DNA from: Haplosporangium gracile
Taxonomy: Eukaryota; Mortierellomycota; Mortierellomycetes; Mortierellales; Mortierellaceae
Direction: 5' to 3'
DNA length: 17,532 bases
NCBI GenBank assembly: GCA_015499985.1
Contig: JAAAUF010000573.1
Location: 1-17,532 of the forward strand
Below are positions 17,302-17,532 of the stretch, piece after piece. The first letter of the stretch is position 1; the number at the start of each line of letters is the position of its first letter. The notes under the pieces were generated by a model that saw only the letters and a list, made by a program, of their open reading frames with translations, ran no database searches and was not told the origin of the DNA. The translations under genes were made by a program, and so were the position numbers.

Positions 17302-17532
17302 GTAAGTATTGACAACAATAAGGTGCGATATTGATTGCTTGATTTAATTCATTCATCCAGGTACGAACAGTCGTCGTCCGTTGCATTTTTTTTTTCTCCG
17401 AGCTTTCCTTTCTTTTTATATTATTATTTTTTTTTGCGTTATCCAGCTGTCTCCACCCCTTTTGCTCCTTCCTTCATTCGCTACCCCCATCCTTATTGTT
17501 AATTCTTCTTTATCCTTCTTCTTCCGCTTCTT
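17302..17532 (+). promoter_or_regulatory. Possible intron followed by pyrimidine-rich promoter-like DNA at the window end
   Basis: GTAAGT at 17302 and CATCCAG ending at 17360 could bound a 59-nt intron. From about 17385 the + strand is T/C-rich to the window end, like the promoter stretches at 1990, 4955 and 11700. A + strand gene may start just beyond the window. Confidence 0.35.

Noticed and set aside
16959..17318. 119-codon minus-strand frame
   Set aside because: Hydrophobic/Pro-rich composition without domain or start context; overlaps sequence that reads better on the + strand.
1..17532. tRNA, rRNA, CRISPR array or transposon
   Set aside because: No cloverleaf B-box sequence, no spaced repeat array, no terminal inverted repeats, and no transposase or reverse-transcriptase motifs were found on either strand by eye.

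Overview
The window reads as nuclear DNA of a filamentous fungus. Introns are short (about 100-190 nt), start GTAAG or GTAAT, carry CTAAC-type branch sites and end in AG. Promoters are long pyrimidine-rich stretches, and the proteins are secretory/membrane or NLR-like. A NACHT - pentapeptide - WD40 protein with a nearby paralogue resembles families expanded in Mortierella-type soil fungi. Placement in Mortierellomycotina is therefore an inference from family resemblance, not a proven assignment.

Layout, all convincing genes on the + strand. 1-2229: no supported gene; pyrimidine tracts, simple repeats, one promoter-like block around 460-830, and the promoter of the first gene. 2230-3482: two-exon, 353-residue single-pass wall-sensor-like membrane protein with a Ser/Thr/Pro-rich ectodomain and a Gly/Tyr-rich cytosolic tail. 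3483-5466: intergenic, with a purine tract, a C23T10 homopolymer run and a pyrimidine-rich promoter. 5467-8743: five-exon, 931-residue membrane protein whose N-terminal ectodomain follows the cysteine pattern of a Frizzled-type cysteine-rich domain. About 8901-11300: 5'-truncated, multiply disrupted pseudogene of a NACHT/pentapeptide/WD40 protein. 11945-12607: probable 5' leader with up to three introns. 12608-16201: the better-preserved paralogue, with NACHT ATPase, pentapeptide linker and about 13 WD40 repeats in one frame, cut by a single in-frame TGA at 14351-14353. 16202-17532: mostly intergenic, with one weak candidate small gene and a pyrimidine-rich end.

The main result is that the only thing separating the NACHT half from the WD40 half is one TGA codon. 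The decayed paralogue 4.8 kb upstream still has TGG there. The ancestral protein was therefore almost certainly one NLR-like polypeptide of about 1197 residues, and the present allele is freshly broken, read through, or carries a base error. The two copies also share a nearly identical 107-nt tract inside otherwise clearly diverged sequence, which suggests gene conversion. The two membrane proteins and the NLR-like locus have no evident joint pathway; all plausibly act in surface sensing or self/non-self recognition, but that is inference.
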